From: Streptomyces sp. JHA26
GTDB lineage: Bacteria; Actinomycetota; Actinomycetes; Streptomycetales; Streptomycetaceae
Direction of reading: 5' to 3'
Assembly: GCF_002005565.1 (NCBI RefSeq)
Contig: NZ_BDJC01000051.1
Coordinates: 1-52,955 of the forward strand
DNA length: 52,955 nucleotides
Below are positions 16,892-25,879 of the stretch, piece by piece. Below the pieces are notes generated by a model. It had not been told where the DNA came from. It saw nothing but the letters and a program-made list of their open reading frames with translations, and did no database searches. The stretch's first letter is position 1; each line of letters starts with the position of its first letter. The translations under genes and the position numbers were made by a program.

Positions 16892-19162
16892 TCACGCGAG
16901 GGACACGGTCACCTCGCCGCTGCCCTCCGCGCTCGCCCCGCCCGCGACACGCACGGTGAACGGACGGTCGGTGCCGCTCGCGGTGACGCGCAGGACGTCG
17001 TCCTCGCGCCGGACGCGGAAGGTCGCGGCCGGGGCGCCCAGCAGGTCGGGCACGGTGACCTCGGCGGCGTACCCGGCCTCGGCGGTCGGGTGCACCAGGA
17101 GGACCGGGGCGTCCAGCCAGTCGCCGTCGGGACGCCGGTCGTCACGGGCCAGCGGCAGGACGGCGCCCTCGCGGACGTACAGGGGCAGGCTGTCGTAACC
17201 GTGCCGTTCGGTGCGCCAGACCGGGCCGGTGACGCGCTCGCCGGACAGCAGGTGGGTCCAGGTGCCCTCGGGGAGGTAGACCTCGACCTCGCCGTCCTCG
17301 GTGAAGACCGGTGCGACCAGGAGGTCGGGGCCGAGCATGTACTGGCGGTCCAGGGTGCGGCAGCCCGGGTCCCGCGGGAACTCCAGGACCATGGGCCGCA
17401 TCATCGGCACGCCGGTGCGGTGGGCCTCGGCGGCGGCACCGTACAGGTAGGGCATCAGGCGGTGCTTGAGCAGGGTGAAGCGGCGGGCCACGTCGACGGC
17501 CTCGTCGCCGAACTCCCACGGCACCCGGTACGACGAGGAGCCGTGCAGGCGGCTGTGCGAGGAGAGCAGGCCGAAGGCCAGCCAGCGCTTGAAGACCGCC
17601 GGGTCGGGCGTGCCCTCGAAGCCGCCGATGTCGTGGCTCCAGAAGCCGAAGCCGCTCAGGGACAGGGACAGGCCGCCCCGGAGGGACTCGGCCATCGCCT
17701 CGAAGGAGGACCAGCAGTCGCCGCCCCAGTGGACGGGGTACTGCTGGCCGCCCGCGGTCGCGGAGCGGGCGAAGAGGACGGCCTCGCCCTGCCCGCGCTC
17801 CTTCTCGAGGAGTTCGAAGACGGTCCGGTTGAACAGGTGGGTGTAGTAGTTGTGCATCCGCTCCGGGTCGGAGCCGTCGTGCCACACCGCGTCGGTGGGG
17901 ACGCGCTCGCCGAAGTCGGTCTTGAAGCAGTCCACGCCCTGGTCCAGCAACGGCTTGAGCTTGCCGGCGAACCAGTCGCGGGCGGCGGGGCTGGTGAAGT
18001 CGACCAGGCCCATGCCGGCCTGCCACAGGTCCCACTGCCAGATGTCGCCGTTCGGCCGGCGCACCAGGTGCCCGAGCGCGGCGGCCTCGTCGAAGAGCGG
18101 GGACTTCTGGGCGATGTAGGGGTTGATCCAGACACTGATCTTCAAGCCCTTGGCCTTGAGCCGGGCGAGCATGCCCTCCGGGTCGGGGAAGACCTCCGGG
18201 TCCCACTGGAAGTCGCACCACTGGTACTCGCGCATCCAGAAGCAGTCGAAGTGGAACACGGTCAGCGGGATGCCGCGCTCGGCCATGCCGTCGACGAACG
18301 ACGTGACCGTCCGTTCGTCGTAGGAGGTGGTGAAGGACGTGGTGAGCCACAGGCCGAAGGACCAGGCGGGCGGGAGGGCCGGGCGGCCGGTGAGGGCGGT
18401 GTAGCGGCTGAGGACGTCCTTGGGGGTGGGGCCGGCGACGACGTAGTACTCCAGCGTCTGGTCCTCGACGCTGAACTGGACCTGTCCGACGGACTCCGAG
18501 CCGACCTCGAAGGAGACCGCCCCGGGGTGGTTGACGAAGACGCCGTAGCCGCGTGAGGAGAGGTAGAACGGGACGTTCTTGTAGGCCTGTTCGCTGCTGG
18601 TGCCGCCGTCGGCCTGCCAGATGTCGACGACCTGGCCGTTCTTCACGAACGGGGTGAAGCGCTCGCCGAGGCCGTAGATCTGCTCGCCGACGCCGAGCGC
18701 GAGCCGGCCCAGCATGTGGTGGGCGCCGTCGCCGGTGGTGGCGAACGCGGTGCTCTTGGCGTCCGCGCGGGTCAGTTCGCGTCCGTCGGCGTCGTGGAAG
18801 GTGAGGCCCCAGGGCCCCTCGCCGTCCAGGCGCAGGGTCAGCGGGCCGCTGGTCAGCTCGGTGACCGTGCCGTCCTGGCGCACCTCCCCCGCGCCGTCGG
18901 GCGCGCCGGTGAGGGCGAAGTCGGGACCGGGGCGGTGCTTGCCGGCGTGGTGGGTGACCCGGACGCCGATGACGCCCTCGGCCGGGGAGAAGCACTCGAC
19001 CGTGAGGAGCGGGGCGTTGAGCGTGTCGCCCCGCCGCGCCACCTTCTTCACGGCGGCATGGGCGGTGAAGCGCTTCGATTCGGTGCGTACAGCGCGTACC
19101 TCGGTGGCGTACGACAGATGCACGCCCTCGCGGATGAGCCAGAAGCCGTCGGTGAACTTCAT
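16892..19162 (-). CDS. yicI: GH31 alpha-xylosidase, YicI-like
   Basis: A 756-residue intracellular GH31 enzyme. The N-terminal beta-sandwich is followed by the (beta/alpha)8 barrel. The nucleophile is D416 in FKTDFGE and the acid/base D482 in VHWGGDCW; both fall at the residue numbers known for E. coli YicI. It should release alpha-linked xylose (isoprimeverose or xyloglucan pieces). No signal peptide is seen, so it acts on imported oligosaccharide. AAGGAAG precedes the ATG. It is divergent from an ABC uptake/GH1 operon, with which it should form one pathway. The symbol is by similarity. Confidence 0.92.
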   Translation of the reverse strand: MKFTDGFWLIREGVHLSYATEVRAVRTESKRFTAHAAVKKVARRGDTLNAPLLTVECFSPAEGVIGVRVTHHAGKHRPGPDFALTGAPDGAGEVRQDGTVTELTSGPLTLRLDGEGPWGLTFHDADGRELTRADAKSTAFATTGDGAHHMLGRLALGVGEQIYGLGERFTPFVKNGQVVDIWQADGGTSSEQAYKNVPFYLSSRGYGVFVNHPGAVSFEVGSESVGQVQFSVEDQTLEYYVVAGPTPKDVLSRYTALTGRPALPPAWSFGLWLTTSFTTSYDERTVTSFVDGMAERGIPLTVFHFDCFWMREYQWCDFQWDPEVFPDPEGMLARLKAKGLKISVWINPYIAQKSPLFDEAAALGHLVRRPNGDIWQWDLWQAGMGLVDFTSPAARDWFAGKLKPLLDQGVDCFKTDFGERVPTDAVWHDGSDPERMHNYYTHLFNRTVFELLEKERGQGEAVLFARSATAGGQQYPVHWGGDCWSSFEAMAESLRGGLSLSLSGFGFWSHDIGGFEGTPDPAVFKRWLAFGLLSSHSRLHGSSSYRVPWEFGDEAVDVARRFTLLKHRLMPYLYGAAAEAHRTGVPMMRPMVLEFPRDPGCRTLDRQYMLGPDLLVAPVFTEDGEVEVYLPEGTWTHLLSGERVTGPVWRTERHGYDSLPLYVREGAVLPLARDDRRPDGDWLDAPVLLVHPTAEAGYAAEVTVPDLLGAPAATFRVRREDDVLRVTASGTDRPFTVRVAGGASAEGSGEVTVSLA
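19067..19076. promoter_or_regulatory. GAAGCGCTTC palindrome inside the alpha-xylosidase start region
   Basis: A perfect 10-bp palindrome with the LacI-type AAGCGCTT core, inside codons 29-32 of the GH31 gene. The identical 10-mer recurs at 19450-19459 at the start of the divergent operon. It could be an operator, but AAG CGC TTC is also ordinary coding for Lys-Arg-Phe. Confidence 0.3.
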
Positions 19163-19241
19163 GATCTTCCTTGGGTGGGGCGGGAGCGGTCGAGTGGGTG
19201 CACGGAGGCCCTCCCACAGCGTTTTGATCGTACACAGAACA

Positions 19242-19257
19242 CCTCGGAAAACCGAGG
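19242..19257. promoter_or_regulatory. Inverted repeat in the alpha-xylosidase/ABC operon divergent promoter
   Basis: CCTCGG-AAAA-CCGAGG, a perfect 6+6 palindrome in the 279-base intergenic region. This region is the most AT-rich of the locus and must hold both promoters. An operator is more likely than a terminator because both genes read away from it. Confidence 0.4.
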
Positions 19258-19441
19258 CCCTCTCGCGTCGATAGCCGCTCTGAACAGGGATGATTACCGA
19301 AAAGAACACTTCCTTCACGCGGCGGGACGACAAGATGGGGGCCACTTGCCCCTAGCGCCGCAGCCCACCCCTGGCGTATTAGTCATCACAACAAACAAAC
19401 AGTCCGGCAAGGAAGCCGGACCGTACGACAGCAAGGGCCGC

Positions 19442-20701
19442 ATGATGTCGAAGCGCTTCAACGCCCCGCATCGGGGGCGCGAACGCTCACGCAGAGTCGC
19501 CGTCCCGCTCGCCGCCGTCTCCGTGCTGGTCGCGGGCACGGCGCTGACCGGCTGCGGGCAGCAGCGCGACGCCGACGTGTACACCGTGATGAACTCCTCG
19601 ACCGACGAGTCGTACCACCGCTGGGACGCGGAGGCGATGGCCCGCTGCGGCGAGCGGCTGGGCGTCACCATCGAGCAGCAGAGCGTCCCCGCGGCGCAGG
19701 TGATGACGAAGGCGCTGCGCATGGCGTCGTCCAGGTCGTTGCCGGACATCGTCCAGTTCGACGCGTCCGAGATGCCGACCTTCGCCGACGCGGGCGGTCT
19801 GGTCGACCTCAGGAGCCTCGGGCTGAGCACCGACGACATCCCCGAGGGCATCGTCGACTTCGGCTCGTACAAGGGCACGTACTACGGGGCGGCCCGCTCC
19901 GTGAACACGCTCGCCCTCTTCTACGACAAGGACGTCCTCGACGAGGCGGGCGTCGAGGTGCCCACCACCTGGGCCGAATTGCGCGAGACCGCGAAGCAGC
20001 TCACGCGGGGCAAGCGGTACGGCCTGGCGCTCAGCGCGGGCGGCGCGGAGGACGGGGTCTTCCAGTTCACGCCGTTCATGTGGTCCAACGGCGGCGACGA
20101 GACGAAGCTGGACGGCCCGCGGGTCGTCGAGGCCCTGGACTACTGGAAGAGCCTGCTGCAGGACGGTTCGCTCTCCAAGGCGACCGTCAACTGGACCCAG
20201 GCGGACGTCAACGACCAGTTCATGGCCGGCAACGCGGCGATGATGATCAACGGTCCGTGGCAGGTGGAGACCCTCAACAGCGACGAGTCGCTGCACTGGG
20301 GCATCGCGCCGATCCCGGTGCCCGAGGCGGGCGACGACTCGGTCGGTCCGCTCGGCGGCGCGGTGCTCACCGTGCCCGACACCGGTGACGAGGCACGGGA
20401 GAGGACGGCCGGGAAGATCGTCGCCTGTCTGGCGAGCGAGAAGGAGCAGCTGACCTACGCCCTCAACAGCTGGATGGTCCCGGCCAACGCGAAGGCCGCC
20501 GCCGTCTGGCGCGAGAAGGTGCCCGAGCTGGACTCCCTCGCCGACCAGGTGGCCGTCGCCCGGTCCCGCACGGCGAAGCTCGGCGCGGGCTGGTCGAGCG
20601 TGTCGCTCGCCCTGCAGAGCGCCTTCCAGTCCGCCCTGACCGGCCAGTCCAGTGAGGCCGCCCTGAAGCGCGCCCAGCAGCGGGCCACGAGCGGGAACTG
20701 A
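19442..20701 (+). CDS. Sugar ABC transporter substrate-binding lipoprotein
   Basis: A 419-residue extracellular solute-binding protein of the family-1 (MalE/CUT1) type. A basic N-terminus and hydrophobic stretch end in the lipobox LTGC (Cys 38), so it is lipid-anchored outside the membrane. The mature part contains SLPDIVQFDASEMPTFADAG and FMAGNAAMMINGPWQVE, typical of the family. Two adjacent ATGs (19442, 19445) are possible, with only a weak AAGGG upstream. It begins a four-gene operon with two permeases and a GH1 enzyme. The opposing alpha-xylosidase suggests a xylose-containing or mixed gluco-oligosaccharide ligand. Confidence 0.9.
   Translation: MMSKRFNAPHRGRERSRRVAVPLAAVSVLVAGTALTGCGQQRDADVYTVMNSSTDESYHRWDAEAMARCGERLGVTIEQQSVPAAQVMTKALRMASSRSLPDIVQFDASEMPTFADAGGLVDLRSLGLSTDDIPEGIVDFGSYKGTYYGAARSVNTLALFYDKDVLDEAGVEVPTTWAELRETAKQLTRGKRYGLALSAGGAEDGVFQFTPFMWSNGGDETKLDGPRVVEALDYWKSLLQDGSLSKATVNWTQADVNDQFMAGNAAMMINGPWQVETLNSDESLHWGIAPIPVPEAGDDSVGPLGGAVLTVPDTGDEARERTAGKIVACLASEKEQLTYALNSWMVPANAKAAAVWREKVPELDSLADQVAVARSRTAKLGAGWSSVSLALQSAFQSALTGQSSEAALKRAQQRATSGN
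19450..19459. promoter_or_regulatory. GAAGCGCTTC palindrome at the start of the ABC operon
   Basis: A perfect palindrome overlapping codons 3-6 of the binding-protein gene and identical to the one at 19067-19076. The symmetric placement at the start of both divergent genes is suggestive of a LacI-type site, but the codon explanation remains open. Confidence 0.35.
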
Positions 20702-20713
20702 GGGAACGCCACC

Positions 20714-21664
20714 ATGACCACGTCCACCGTCACCGCACGGGCAGCCGCCGAGACGTCCGGAGCGGCCGTGCCGGACCCGGCCCGGACCGCGCGCCGGCGC
20801 AGGCTCTCCCAGTGGGGGTTCGTCGCCCCCGCCGTCGTCTTCATGCTGCTGTTCTTCGGCTACCCGCTCGTCCGCAACGTCGTGATGAGCTTCCAGCACT
20901 ACACGCCGAAGACCTTCTTCACCGGTGAGGCGCCCTTCAACGGCGTCGACAACTGGTCCCACGTGTTCCAGGACGCCCTGTTCGGCAAGGCGCTGTGGCA
21001 CACGCTCGTCTTCACCGCCGGTTCGCTCCTCGGGCAGTTCTGCATCGGTCTCGCGCTCGCGGTGTTCTTCAGCCGGCGCTTCCCGCTGGGCGGTGCGCTG
21101 CGCTCGCTGATCCTGCTGCCCTGGCTGGTGCCCATGGTGGTCTCCGGCATCGTCTGGCGGCGCATCCTCGACCAGGACACGGGCGTGCTCAACTCGTTCC
21201 TGGACACCCTCGGCCTCGGCGGACACACACCGTGGTTGACCAGCCCGCACATGGCCCTGCTGTCCGTCATCCTGGTCAACATCTGGATCGGCATCCCGTT
21301 CAACATGGTCATCCTGTACGGCGGTCTCCAGGAGATCCCGAAGGAGCTGCACGAGGCGGCCTCCCTGGACGGCGCCTCCGCGTGGCGGACCTTCCGCTCC
21401 GTGACCCTGCCGATGCTCAAGCCGGTCATCACGGTCGTGCTCGTGCTGGGCTTCATGTCGACGGTCAAGATCCTCGACCTGATCCTCGCCCTGACCGACG
21501 GCGGCCCCGCCGACTCCACGCAGACCCTGGGCACGCTCACGTACCAGAACTCGTTCGTCCAGCTGGACTTCGGCGCGGGCGCCGTCGTCGGCAACGTACT
21601 GATCCTGATCTCCGCCGTGTTCGCGGTGTTCTACCTGCGGGCCAACCGCTCCGAAGGGAAGTGA
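20714..21664 (+). CDS. Sugar ABC transporter permease, MalF-type
   Basis: A 316-residue inner-membrane permease with about six membrane segments. The EAA loop that contacts the ATPase is LHEAASLDGASAWRTFRSVTLPML. The N-terminal ~30 residues are a cytoplasmic hydrophilic tail. The gene starts 12 bases after the binding-protein stop and is followed after 6 bases by the second permease, so all are cotranscribed. No ATPase is encoded; in Streptomyces the shared MsiK ATPase normally energises such systems. Confidence 0.92.
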   Translation: MTTSTVTARAAAETSGAAVPDPARTARRRRLSQWGFVAPAVVFMLLFFGYPLVRNVVMSFQHYTPKTFFTGEAPFNGVDNWSHVFQDALFGKALWHTLVFTAGSLLGQFCIGLALAVFFSRRFPLGGALRSLILLPWLVPMVVSGIVWRRILDQDTGVLNSFLDTLGLGGHTPWLTSPHMALLSVILVNIWIGIPFNMVILYGGLQEIPKELHEAASLDGASAWRTFRSVTLPMLKPVITVVLVLGFMSTVKILDLILALTDGGPADSTQTLGTLTYQNSFVQLDFGAGAVVGNVLILISAVFAVFYLRANRSEGK

Positions 21665-21670
21665 CCGACG

Positions 21671-22498
21671 ATGGCCGACCGCACTCCCACCGGGTCCCGG
21701 CGCCGCTGGGGCTCCACCGTCGCCGGTGTGCTCGTCCTGTGCGTGATGCTGTTCCCGCTGTACTGGATGCTCAACACCGCCCTCCAGCCCGAGTCGGGGC
21801 TGCTCCAGGTCGACCCGGTGCCGGGCAGCCTGGACCTGTCCGGCTTCTCCAAGGCGATCGGCGACCAGGGCGGCCACCTGCTGACCTCGCTGGCCGTCTC
21901 GCTCGGCGCGGTCGTCATCTGCCTGGCGATCTCGGCGCCGGCCGCCTACGGGCTCGCGCGGTTCGGGCTGCGCGGCTCGCGCACCATCGTGTTCGGCACG
22001 CTGATCACCCAGATGGTGCCGGGCATCGTCATCGCCAACGCGCTCTACAACTCCTACGTCGACCTGGGCCTGGTCAACTCCTACTTCGGCCTGATGCTGG
22101 CGGACGCCTCGCTCGGCATCCCGTTCTCCATCGTCCTGATGCGGTCCTTCATGGTGTCGATCCCCGGCGAGGTGATCGAGGCCGCGCAGATGGACGGCGC
22201 CGGACCGGTGCGGACGTTCCTGCGGGTGGTGCTGCCGATGAGCCGCAACTCCCTGATCACCTCGGGTCTGTTCGCGTTCCTGTTCGCGTGGAGCGACTTC
22301 ATGTTCGCGCTCACGCTGAACACCACCGACGAGGTCAAGCCGGTCACCCTGGGCATCTACCAGTACATCGGCGCGCACGTCGGCGACTGGGGTTCGGTGA
22401 TGGCCGCCTCCGTGCTGTCCGCGGTCCCGGCGGCGATCCTGCTCGTCCTCGCCCAGAAGTACATCGCCGCCGGCATCACCGGCGGTTCCGTCAAGTGA
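21671..22498 (+). CDS. Sugar ABC transporter permease, MalG-type
   Basis: A 275-residue permease with about six membrane segments and the EAA loop VIEAAQMDGAGPVRTFLRVVLPM. It pairs with the MalF-type permease to form the membrane channel. It is separated from its neighbours by 6 and 31 bases within the operon. Confidence 0.92.
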   Translation: MADRTPTGSRRRWGSTVAGVLVLCVMLFPLYWMLNTALQPESGLLQVDPVPGSLDLSGFSKAIGDQGGHLLTSLAVSLGAVVICLAISAPAAYGLARFGLRGSRTIVFGTLITQMVPGIVIANALYNSYVDLGLVNSYFGLMLADASLGIPFSIVLMRSFMVSIPGEVIEAAQMDGAGPVRTFLRVVLPMSRNSLITSGLFAFLFAWSDFMFALTLNTTDEVKPVTLGIYQYIGAHVGDWGSVMAASVLSAVPAAILLVLAQKYIAAGITGGSVK

Positions 22499-22529
22499 CC
22501 ACCGCACACCAGGAGAGGGGCTTCCCCGC

Positions 22530-23909
22530 ATGAGCGACTTCCCCCGCTTCCCGCCCGGCTTCGTCTTCGGCGCCGCGACCGCCTCGTACCAGATCGAGGG
22601 CGCCGCGCGGGAGGGCGGCCGCGGTCCGTCGATCTGGGACACCTACAGCCACACCCCCGGCCTGACGGCCAACGGCGACACCGGCGACGTGGCCTGCGAC
22701 CACTACCACCGCTACCGGGAGGACGTGGCGCTGCTGCGCGACCTGGGCGTGGACTCGTACCGCTTCTCGATCGCCTGGCCGCGGATCGTGCCCGAGGGCT
22801 CGGGCCCGGTGAACACCGAAGGGCTGGACTTCTACTCGCGCCTCGTCGACGAACTGCTCGCGGCGGGCATCGAACCGGCCGCCACCCTCTACCACTGGGA
22901 CCTGCCGCAGGCCCTGGAGGACCGGGGCGGCTGGCGGGTGCGGGAGACCGCGGAACGGTTCGCCGAGTACACGGCCGTGGTCGCCGAGCACCTGGGCGAC
23001 CGGGTGCCGCGCTGGATCACGCTGAACGAGCCGTGGTGCAGTTCCTTCCTCGGCTACTCCATCGGCCGCCACGCCCCCGGGGCCAAGGAGGGCCGGGGCG
23101 CCCTGGCCGCCGTCCACCACCTGCTGGTCGGCCACGGTCTCGCGGTGAGGGCGCTGCGGGCGGCCGGGGTGCGCGAGGTGGGCATCACGCTCAACCTCGA
23201 CCGCAACCTGCCGGCCACCGACTCCCCCGCCGACCTGGCGGCCGTGGTCCGCGCGGACACCCAGCACAACCTGGTGTGGACCGAGCCGATCCTGGCGGGC
23301 CGGTACCCGGCGACGGAGGAGGAGACCTTCGGCGAGCTGATCACCGGCGCGGACTTCCGGCGGGACGGCGACCTGGAGCTGATCTCCCAGCCGCTGGACT
23401 TCCTCGGCATCAACTACTACCGGCCGATCGTGGTCGCCGACGCCCCGCACCGCGAGGCCGACCCGGCGCGCAGGGTGGCGACGGACAACCGTTACGAGGA
23501 GGTACGGCTTCCCGGCGTGCGGCACACCGCCATGGGCTGGCCGGTCGTCCCCGACAGCTTCACCGACCTGCTCGTCCGGCTGAGAGAGCAGTACGGCGAC
23601 GCGCTGCCGCCCGTCCACATCACGGAGAACGGGTCGGCGGAGGACGACACGGTCGCCGCCGACGGAGCAGTGCACGACACCGACCGGGTCGCCTACCTGC
23701 GCGACCACCTGACGGCCCTGCGGGCGGCGATGGACGCGGGGGTGGACGTGCGGGGCTACTACGTGTGGTCGCTGCTGGACAACTTCGAGTGGGCGTTCGG
23801 CTACGACAAGCGCTTCGGCATCGTGCGGGTCGACTACGACACGCAGCAGCGCACGCCGAAGGACAGCTACCGCTGGTACCGGGACCTGATCGCCGCGCAC
23901 CGCGGGTGA
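22530..23909 (+). CDS. GH1 beta-glucosidase
   Basis: A 459-residue family 1 glycosidase without a signal peptide, so it acts in the cytoplasm on imported oligosaccharide. The acid/base is E167 in TLNEPW and the nucleophile E366 in HITENGS; the N-terminal FVFGAATASYQIEGA is the family signature. GAGAGGGG lies before the ATG. As the last gene of the uptake operon it probably cleaves the beta-linked glucose part of the substrate, while the divergent GH31 enzyme removes alpha-xylose. A hairpin follows. Confidence 0.93.
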   Translation: MSDFPRFPPGFVFGAATASYQIEGAAREGGRGPSIWDTYSHTPGLTANGDTGDVACDHYHRYREDVALLRDLGVDSYRFSIAWPRIVPEGSGPVNTEGLDFYSRLVDELLAAGIEPAATLYHWDLPQALEDRGGWRVRETAERFAEYTAVVAEHLGDRVPRWITLNEPWCSSFLGYSIGRHAPGAKEGRGALAAVHHLLVGHGLAVRALRAAGVREVGITLNLDRNLPATDSPADLAAVVRADTQHNLVWTEPILAGRYPATEEETFGELITGADFRRDGDLELISQPLDFLGINYYRPIVVADAPHREADPARRVATDNRYEEVRLPGVRHTAMGWPVVPDSFTDLLVRLREQYGDALPPVHITENGSAEDDTVAADGAVHDTDRVAYLRDHLTALRAAMDAGVDVRGYYVWSLLDNFEWAFGYDKRFGIVRVDYDTQQRTPKDSYRWYRDLIAAHRG

Positions 23910-23915
23910 GGTGCC

Positions 23916-23948
23916 GCGCGGCCGGCCGGTTCCCGCCGCCGGCCGCGC
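23916..23948 (+). terminator. Terminator hairpin after the GH1 gene
   Basis: Eleven-base perfect arms GCGCGGCCGGC and GCCGGCCGCGC with an 11-base loop, seven bases past the stop codon. There is no T-tract. Confidence 0.6.
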
Positions 23949-24099
23949 TCACCGGCGTCACGACGCCGGCGGCCGTGGCGGCGCGCGCCGTCCCCGCGCC
24001 CGGGCGCGCGGCCGTTCCGCCCCGGACCGGTCCGGTACCCCGGGCACAGGGCGACGGCACCCCTCCCGCGGAGCGCGCTCCCTCGTGCACACTCTCCGC

Positions 24100-24834
24100 A
24101 TGGAGATCATCACGTTCGTCGAGACACTGGACCACGAGGGCGAGTTGCTGGCCGCCGCCGCGGAGAAGGCGGGGACCGGCGCCGAAATACCGACCTGCCC
24201 CGGCTGGCGGATACGGGACCTGCTGCGGCACACCGGGGCGGTGCACCGCTGGGCGGCGGCGTTCGTCGCCGAGGGCCACACCTCGTACCGCCCCGAAGGA
24301 GGGCTGCCGGACCTCGACGGTGTCGAACTCGTGGCCTGGTTCCGGCAGGGGCACCGGCAGCTCGTCGACACCCTCGCCGGTGCCGCGCCCGACGTGGAGT
24401 GCTGGCACTTCCTGCCCGCGCCGTCGCCGCTGGCGTTCTGGGCGCGGCGGCAGGCGCACGAGACGACCGTCCACCGGTTCGACGCGGAGTCGGCCGGGGG
24501 CGGCGATCCGTCCGGCGTCGACGCCGGCTTCGCCGCGGACGGCATCGACGAACTGCTGCGCGGCTTCCACGCCCTCCCGAGGAGCGGGGTCCGCAGTGCG
24601 GAGCCCCGTGTGCTGCGGGTACGGGCGACGGACCTGGACGGTGCCGTGTGGACCGTACGGCTGTCGGCACAGCCGCCCGCGGCCGAGCGGGGGGACACCG
24701 GCGACGCCGAATGCGAAGTGGCCGGTCCGGCGGCGCAGTTGTACCTGTCGCTGTGGAACCGGCTGCCGTTCCCGCACGTCACCGGGGACGCCTCGCTCGC
24801 CGCGCTGTGGCGGGAGAGGTCGGCCGTCGTCTGA
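24100..24834 (+). CDS. Maleylpyruvate isomerase family protein (mycothiol-linked DinB fold)
   Basis: A 244-residue protein with an N-terminal DinB/MDMPI four-helix domain and a C-terminal MDMPI_C domain. The family start pattern IPTCPGWRIRDLLRHTGAVHRWAA is clear, and HETTVHRFDAE supplies further conserved histidines. Relatives use mycothiol or bind metal; many are of unknown substrate. The ATG is used, with GTG 24085 in frame as an alternative. It appears monocistronic, followed by a bulged hairpin. Confidence 0.83.
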   Translation: MEIITFVETLDHEGELLAAAAEKAGTGAEIPTCPGWRIRDLLRHTGAVHRWAAAFVAEGHTSYRPEGGLPDLDGVELVAWFRQGHRQLVDTLAGAAPDVECWHFLPAPSPLAFWARRQAHETTVHRFDAESAGGGDPSGVDAGFAADGIDELLRGFHALPRSGVRSAEPRVLRVRATDLDGAVWTVRLSAQPPAAERGDTGDAECEVAGPAAQLYLSLWNRLPFPHVTGDASLAALWRERSAVV

Positions 24835-25216
24835 AGGCGAGCGGGACACCCGCCGGTACCGGGCCGGCCGCTTCTCCCGCTGCCCCTCGCCCCGCAGGGG
24901 CGGCCGCGCCGCGAGCGGACGGTCCGGAACCGGCCGGACCGCTCGCTTCGCCGGTGTGCGGATCCGGGACGTGCGGATGTGACCGGTGACGGGGGACGCC
25001 GCGCGCGGGGCGAGCGGGCCGCGACGACCGTCGAGACCGGAGACGCGCTGTGCGGCGCGGCGTTCGCGGCGGCGGTGCTGTTCGGGGCCGTTGCGGGGCC
25101 GGCCCGTGCCCTCGGGCCGCCGGCCGGGGCGGACCGGTCGGCACGGGCACGGTGCCGGCCGTCGTGCTGTTCGTCGCCCGGGCGGTGAGCGTGCTGGTCC
25201 GGTCCGGGCGCGGGGA
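24835..25216. other. 382-base gap with a terminator and a doubtful membrane-protein remnant
   Basis: Apart from the hairpin at 24911-24946 I see no intact gene. From 24979 one frame encodes a hydrophobic stretch (ALCGAAFAAAVLFGAVAG), and after about 25140 another frame continues with VPAVVLFVARAVSVLVRSGRG. This could be a frameshifted, decayed small membrane protein, but there is no Shine-Dalgarno site and no recognisable family. Confidence 0.35.
24911..24946 (+). terminator. Bulged hairpin terminator
   Basis: GCGAGC pairs with GCTCGC and GGTCCGG with CCGGACC, with a four-base bulge (GGAC) on the left side and a six-base loop. It lies 77 bases past the stop of the DinB-like gene. Confidence 0.5.
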
Positions 25217-25879
25217 TCAGCCCAGCCAGCCCGGCCGCACCAGTCCCGACTCGTAGGCGAGGACGACGAGCTGGGCGCGGTCGCGGGCGCCCAGCTTCAC
25301 CATGGTGCGGCTGACGTGGGTCTTGGCGGTGAGGGGGCTGACGACCAGGCGGCGGGCGATCTCCTCGTTGGACAGGCCGATGCCGACCAGGGCCATCACC
25401 TCCCGTTCCCGCTCGGTGAGGCGGGACAGCGCGCCGGCGGCGGGTTCCTTGGAGCGCGCCGCGAACTCGGCGATCAGGCGGCGGGTCACCCCCGGCGAGA
25501 GCAGCGCGTCCCCGGCGACCACCGCCCGTACGGCGCGCAGGAGTTCGTCGGGCTCGGTGTCCTTGACCAGGAACCCGGAGGCGCCCGAGCGGATGGCCTC
25601 GAAGACGTACTCGTCGAGTTCGAAGGTGGTGAGCATGACCACCTTCACGTCCCTCAGCCCCTCGTCCCCGGTGACCCGGCGGGTGGCGGCCAGGCCGTCG
25701 AGGGCGGGCATGCGGATGTCCATCAGGACGACGTCGGGGCGCAGTTCGCGGATCGCGCGCACCGCCTCCTCGCCGTCGGCGGCCTCACCCGCCACCTCGA
25801 TGTCCGGCTGCGCGTCCAGCAGCGCCCGGAAACCGGCGCGTACCAGTGACTGGTCGTCGGCGAGCAGTACGCGGATCAC
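25217..25879 (-). CDS. NarL/LuxR-type response regulator
   Basis: A 220-residue two-component response regulator. The receiver domain (1-120) has the acidic pocket ADD (7-9), phosphoacceptor D54 (VLMDIRMP), the switch threonine in MLTTFE and the lysine in LVKDTEP. The C-terminal LuxR helix-turn-helix is LTEREREVMALVGIGLSNEE onward. Its ATG overlaps the kinase stop by four bases, so the pair is translationally coupled and cognate. The target genes are not evident; no transporter operon is adjacent. Confidence 0.93.
   Translation of the reverse strand: MIRVLLADDQSLVRAGFRALLDAQPDIEVAGEAADGEEAVRAIRELRPDVVLMDIRMPALDGLAATRRVTGDEGLRDVKVVMLTTFELDEYVFEAIRSGASGFLVKDTEPDELLRAVRAVVAGDALLSPGVTRRLIAEFAARSKEPAAGALSRLTEREREVMALVGIGLSNEEIARRLVVSPLTAKTHVSRTMVKLGARDRAQLVVLAYESGLVRPGWLG

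Noticed and set aside
24979..25188. Possible small membrane protein
   Set aside because: One hydrophobic stretch only, no Shine-Dalgarno site, frame breaks before a plausible end. It may be a decayed gene but cannot be annotated as functional.
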